From assembly GCA_016938155.1 (NCBI GenBank), contig JAFGVF010000149.1, positions 1-8,354 on the forward strand: 8,354 nt of DNA, written 5' to 3'. The notes under the pieces are model-generated. The model was not told the DNA's origin. It ran no database searches and worked only from the letters and a program-made list of their open reading frames with translations. Both the position numbers and the translations under genes were made by a program. Below are positions 6,612 to 8,354 of this stretch, in pieces; the stretch's first letter is position 1, and each line of letters opens with the position of its first letter. Origin of the DNA: Candidatus Cloacimonadota bacterium. Lineage in GTDB: Bacteria > Cloacimonadota > Cloacimonadia > Cloacimonadales > JAFGVF01.

Positions 6612-6649
6612 CCGGTAAGAGACAGGTAGGTGTGGGTATCGGTTAAATA

Positions 6650-6692
6650 TAGGGGACAAAGAAAAGTAGCCCTTGCACGCAAGGGCTACTTT
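6650..6692 (-). terminator. Intrinsic terminator of groES
   Basis: A perfect 13-bp stem, AAAGTAGCCCTTG (6663-6675) with CAAGGGCTACTTT (6680-6692), with a 4-nt loop. On the minus strand it is followed by TCTTTG, so the stem end and tail give a T-rich run. It starts 18 nt after the groES stop codon and shows that groES transcription ends without reaching another gene. Confidence 0.85.
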
Positions 6693-6710
6693 CTCAATAT
6701 TCATCTACAA

Positions 6711-6977
6711 CTATTCAATTACACAAAGTACATCACTGAAGTTAATTAGCAGATAGGTAACACCTTCATAATCAACTTCATTGCCGGCATATTTTGTATA
6801 AATAACGATATCGCCGACTTTAAGTACTTTTAACATCTCTTCGTCTGTTCCAAGTGCAATAATCTTTCCTGACAATGGTGCTTCTTGAGCTGTATCAGGG
6901 ATATAGAGTCCATTCATCATTGTCTGGGCTGCTACTGTCTTTTCAAGCAATATTCTGTCTTGAATAGGTCTAATCAT
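6711..6977 (-). CDS. groES: Co-chaperonin GroES (Cpn10), monocistronic
   Basis: An 88-residue protein of the usual Cpn10 length that caps the GroEL folding chamber in the cytoplasm. The N-terminus MIRPIQDRILLEK matches the family start (xRPLxDRVLV). The mobile loop region reads AAQTMMNGLYIPDTAQEAPL, with GLYI where GroEL-contacting GGIxI/GGIVL is usual. The roof and C-terminal part are typical: SGKIIALG, VGDIVIYTKYAGNEVDYEGV, and the end SDVLCVIE. The ATG at 6977 is chosen because GGAGG (6983-6987) sits 5 nt upstream; an extended reading from TTG at 6989 would place the ribosome binding site inside the gene. A CIRCE operator upstream indicates HrcA heat-shock repression. Unusually, groEL does not follow: an intrinsic terminator comes directly after. 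Either groEL is elsewhere on the chromosome, or this is an extra groES copy. Confidence 0.95.
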   Translation of the reverse strand: MIRPIQDRILLEKTVAAQTMMNGLYIPDTAQEAPLSGKIIALGTDEEMLKVLKVGDIVIYTKYAGNEVDYEGVTYLLINFSDVLCVIE

Positions 6978-7019
6978 ATTATCCTCCAAATAAGTAATTA
7001 TTTATAAAGTTATTGTTAC

Positions 7020-7046
7020 TTGGCAATCTAAAAAAGAGAGTGCTAA
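7020..7046 (-). promoter_or_regulatory. CIRCE operator (HrcA-binding) of groES
   Basis: On the minus strand the site reads TTAGCACTC, nine bases, then GATTGCCAA. The known CIRCE consensus is TTAGCACTC-N9-GAGTGCTAA, so the first arm is perfect and the second matches at seven of nine positions with exact spacing. It lies 43-69 nt upstream of the groES start and overlaps the promoter spacer, the typical repression geometry for HrcA. Confidence 0.9.
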
Positions 7047-7055
7047 TATTGTCAA
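7025..7055 (-). promoter_or_regulatory. Probable groES promoter overlapping CIRCE
   Basis: On the minus strand TTGACA occupies 7055-7050, just upstream of CIRCE. The -10 element is poorly defined: TAGATT (7030-7025, 19-nt spacer) matches TATAAT at four of six positions, and TTTAGA (7032-7027, 17-nt spacer) at three. Overlap with the operator supports repression by steric block. Confidence 0.55.
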
Positions 7056-7126
7056 GAAGAATTTCTTTGCTGTTGAATACAAATCATTCATTGCCACAGA
7101 AAGTGTTTGTAAATCAATCGAATAGC

Positions 7127-8354
7127 TTATATTCCGAGAAACTTGCTCATAGAGGCGAATAATCTCTGCCGGCTGAAAGGTTTTGCCAGATAATCGAAAA
7201 ATCCATGCTTGAGGAGTTGCTCTTCATCGCCTACCATCGCATAGGCTGTTTCAGCAATCACGGGTAAATCAGGATGCATTTCATGTATCTGAGTGAAGGC
7301 TTGCCTTCCATCAACCTGAGGAAGGTCTATGTCCATTAGCACTAAATCCAGATCATTGTTAGCTTTGCAATAATCTATTGCCTCTTGACCTGTTTCCGCG
7401 AAGACAATACGGATTCCGGTTGGCTTGAGCAAGCTTTCAATATAGAATCTGACATCCTCATTGTCCTCAGTAATAAGAATCTTCTTTGACTCCCAATTGC
7501 AACATTCAGGAGCTATTCCTGTTGAAGAGTTTGTTATTGGCTTGCTTTCATACAATGAAAGACCGGCATCATAAGGAAGGGAGAAGTAAAAAGTTGTACC
7601 TTGCTGATATGTTGACTCAACCCAAATAGACCCACCAAGCATTTCTATCAATTCCTTACTGATAGTCAGCCCAAGCCCCGAACCATTATGCGTTTTATTG
7701 GCTTTTTTACTCGACCTGAACCTGTCAAAAATGTTTGGAATCTCATCTTGTGGGATACCAATCCCTGAATCAGATACATAGAAAATCAGGTTGTTTTCAT
7801 TCAATCTGTAACCAAACTCAACGAAGCCTTTGTCCGTAAATTTAATGGCATTTCCAATCAAGTTGTTGAGTATCTGTTCAAATCTGACCTGGTCTGTTTT
7901 GATAAATGCCTTATCATCAGGCAAAGGAATTGTGTAGAAGAGTCTTAAATGATCCTTCTTCAGCTTGCTTATCTGCAACCCGAATGATTCATGTAAGTTC
8001 CTGAGTGTATTGTTAATATTTACCATACTCCACTGTATTTCCAATTGTTTGCTTTCGATTTTCGAGAAATCAATAATATCATTTATTAACGATAATAATC
8101 TTGTTCCATTATTTCTGATTATTGAGAGATAGGTTTTTTTGTCAAGCTCAGAGCTTGAACTAATATCCAATAAATCTGCAAATCCGAGGATTGAATTTAG
8201 CGGAGTGCGTATTTCATGAGACATATTTGCCAAAAAAGCAGATTTCAACCGATCGCTTTCCAACGCCCTCTCCCGTGCATTACGCAACTCTCTTTCCTGC
8301 TCTCTGTCCATTGTTATGTCTCGCATAATGCCGATTATTAAGTCTTGATTATCT
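7127..8354 (-). CDS. Hybrid sensor histidine kinase (PAS end, HisKA, HATPase_c, REC), 5' partial
   Basis: The reading frame is open to the right edge; codons before the ATG at 8326 continue as DNQDLIIGIMRDITMDRE, the usual end of a PAS domain, so that ATG is internal and the sensor part lies outside the window. Counting from that ATG: HisKA with H-box ANMSHEIRTPLNSILGF and phospho-accepting His37; HATPase_c with N-box QILNNLIGNAIKF (151-163), G1 DSGIGIP (186-192), F-box IFDRFR (199-204) and G2 GSGLGLTISKE; then a receiver domain 282-399 with acidic pair Glu287/Asp288, phospho-accepting Asp332 in LVLMDIDLP, Thr360 and Lys382 in LAKPF. All residues needed for autophosphorylation and intramolecular transfer are present, so it should be active. 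It autophosphorylates on His and passes the phosphate to its own receiver. The signal is unknown. No partner regulator is seen. No clear terminator separates it from the groES promoter. Confidence 0.93.
   Translation of the reverse strand, partial: DNQDLIIGIMRDITMDREQERELRNARERALESDRLKSAFLANMSHEIRTPLNSILGFADLLDISSSSELDKKTYLSIIRNNGTRLLSLINDIIDFSKIESKQLEIQWSMVNINNTLRNLHESFGLQISKLKKDHLRLFYTIPLPDDKAFIKTDQVRFEQILNNLIGNAIKFTDKGFVEFGYRLNENNLIFYVSDSGIGIPQDEIPNIFDRFRSSKKANKTHNGSGLGLTISKELIEMLGGSIWVESTYQQGTTFYFSLPYDAGLSLYESKPITNSSTGIAPECCNWESKKILITEDNEDVRFYIESLLKPTGIRIVFAETGQEAIDYCKANNDLDLVLMDIDLPQVDGRQAFTQIHEMHPDLPVIAETAYAMVGDEEQLLKHGFFDYLAKPFSRQRLFASMSKFLGI

Larger units (their letters stand above)
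6322..6650. other. Gene-free stretch of about 330 bp
   Basis: I see no convincing gene here. The 88-codon plus-strand open frame at 6335-6601 has no ribosome binding site, a low-complexity, Cys/His/Asn-scattered product and no family resemblance. Translating the minus strand gives only short fragments with stops and no recognisable acyl-CoA synthetase core. The stretch does hold a DnaA-box-like palindrome (6593-6611) and a small inverted repeat (6338-6353), each listed separately. It may be the eroded body of the upstream pseudogene or an ordinary spacer. Confidence 0.5.

Noticed and set aside
6978..6989. TTG at 6989 as the groES start
   Set aside because: It would put the GGAGG ribosome binding site inside the coding region; ATG 6977 gives normal Cpn10 length and N-terminus.
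7056..7126. Terminator after the histidine kinase
   Set aside because: Only a very weak 4-bp hairpin (CACA/TGTG type) without a T tract was found, so no terminator is claimed.

Overview
This 8.35 kb window looks like a chromosomal segment from an AT-rich, didermic, probably anaerobic bacterium. The best guess is Candidatus Cloacimonadota or a related FCB-group lineage. This rests on recalled protein style (FN3-plus-DUF6754-type membrane protein, multi-domain secreted beta protein with ASH-like and FN3-like modules), AAGGAG-type ribosome binding sites and a CIRCE-controlled groES. It is inference; no marker gene in the window fixes the phylum.

Layout. (1) Positions 1-4065, plus strand: four tightly packed genes, the first cut by the left edge, each with its Shine-Dalgarno sequence on or next to the previous stop codon, closed by a strong intrinsic terminator at 4090-4120. 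All four are membrane proteins of unknown function. Gene A has an extracytoplasmic beta-rich/coiled-coil part, a membrane segment, a DUF6754-like domain and a C-terminal membrane segment. Gene B is a six-helix membrane protein. Gene C has a Rossmann-like domain between two membrane anchors. Gene D is a roughly seven-helix membrane protein. They most likely form one membrane complex, and this is the best candidate here for an undescribed system. (2) Positions 4181-6054, plus: a monocistronic secreted beta-sandwich protein with its own sigma70-like promoter, signal peptide and terminator. (3) Positions 6053-6321, minus: a decayed 3' end of a long-chain acyl-CoA synthetase gene, truncated and frameshifted. 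(4) Positions 6322-6650: no gene seen, but a perfect DnaA-box consensus sits in a back-to-back palindrome at 6593-6611. (5) Positions 6650-7055, minus: groES alone, with a CIRCE operator and promoter upstream and a terminator directly downstream; no groEL is present. (6) Positions 7127-8354, minus: a hybrid histidine kinase (end of PAS, HisKA, HATPase, receiver), cut by the right edge.

The regions appear to be separate transcription units. Only the first four genes form a clear functional group. Several gene starts were moved from the longest-ORF start to the ATG supported by a ribosome binding site: 2467, 4253 and 6977. Both edge genes continue outside the window.
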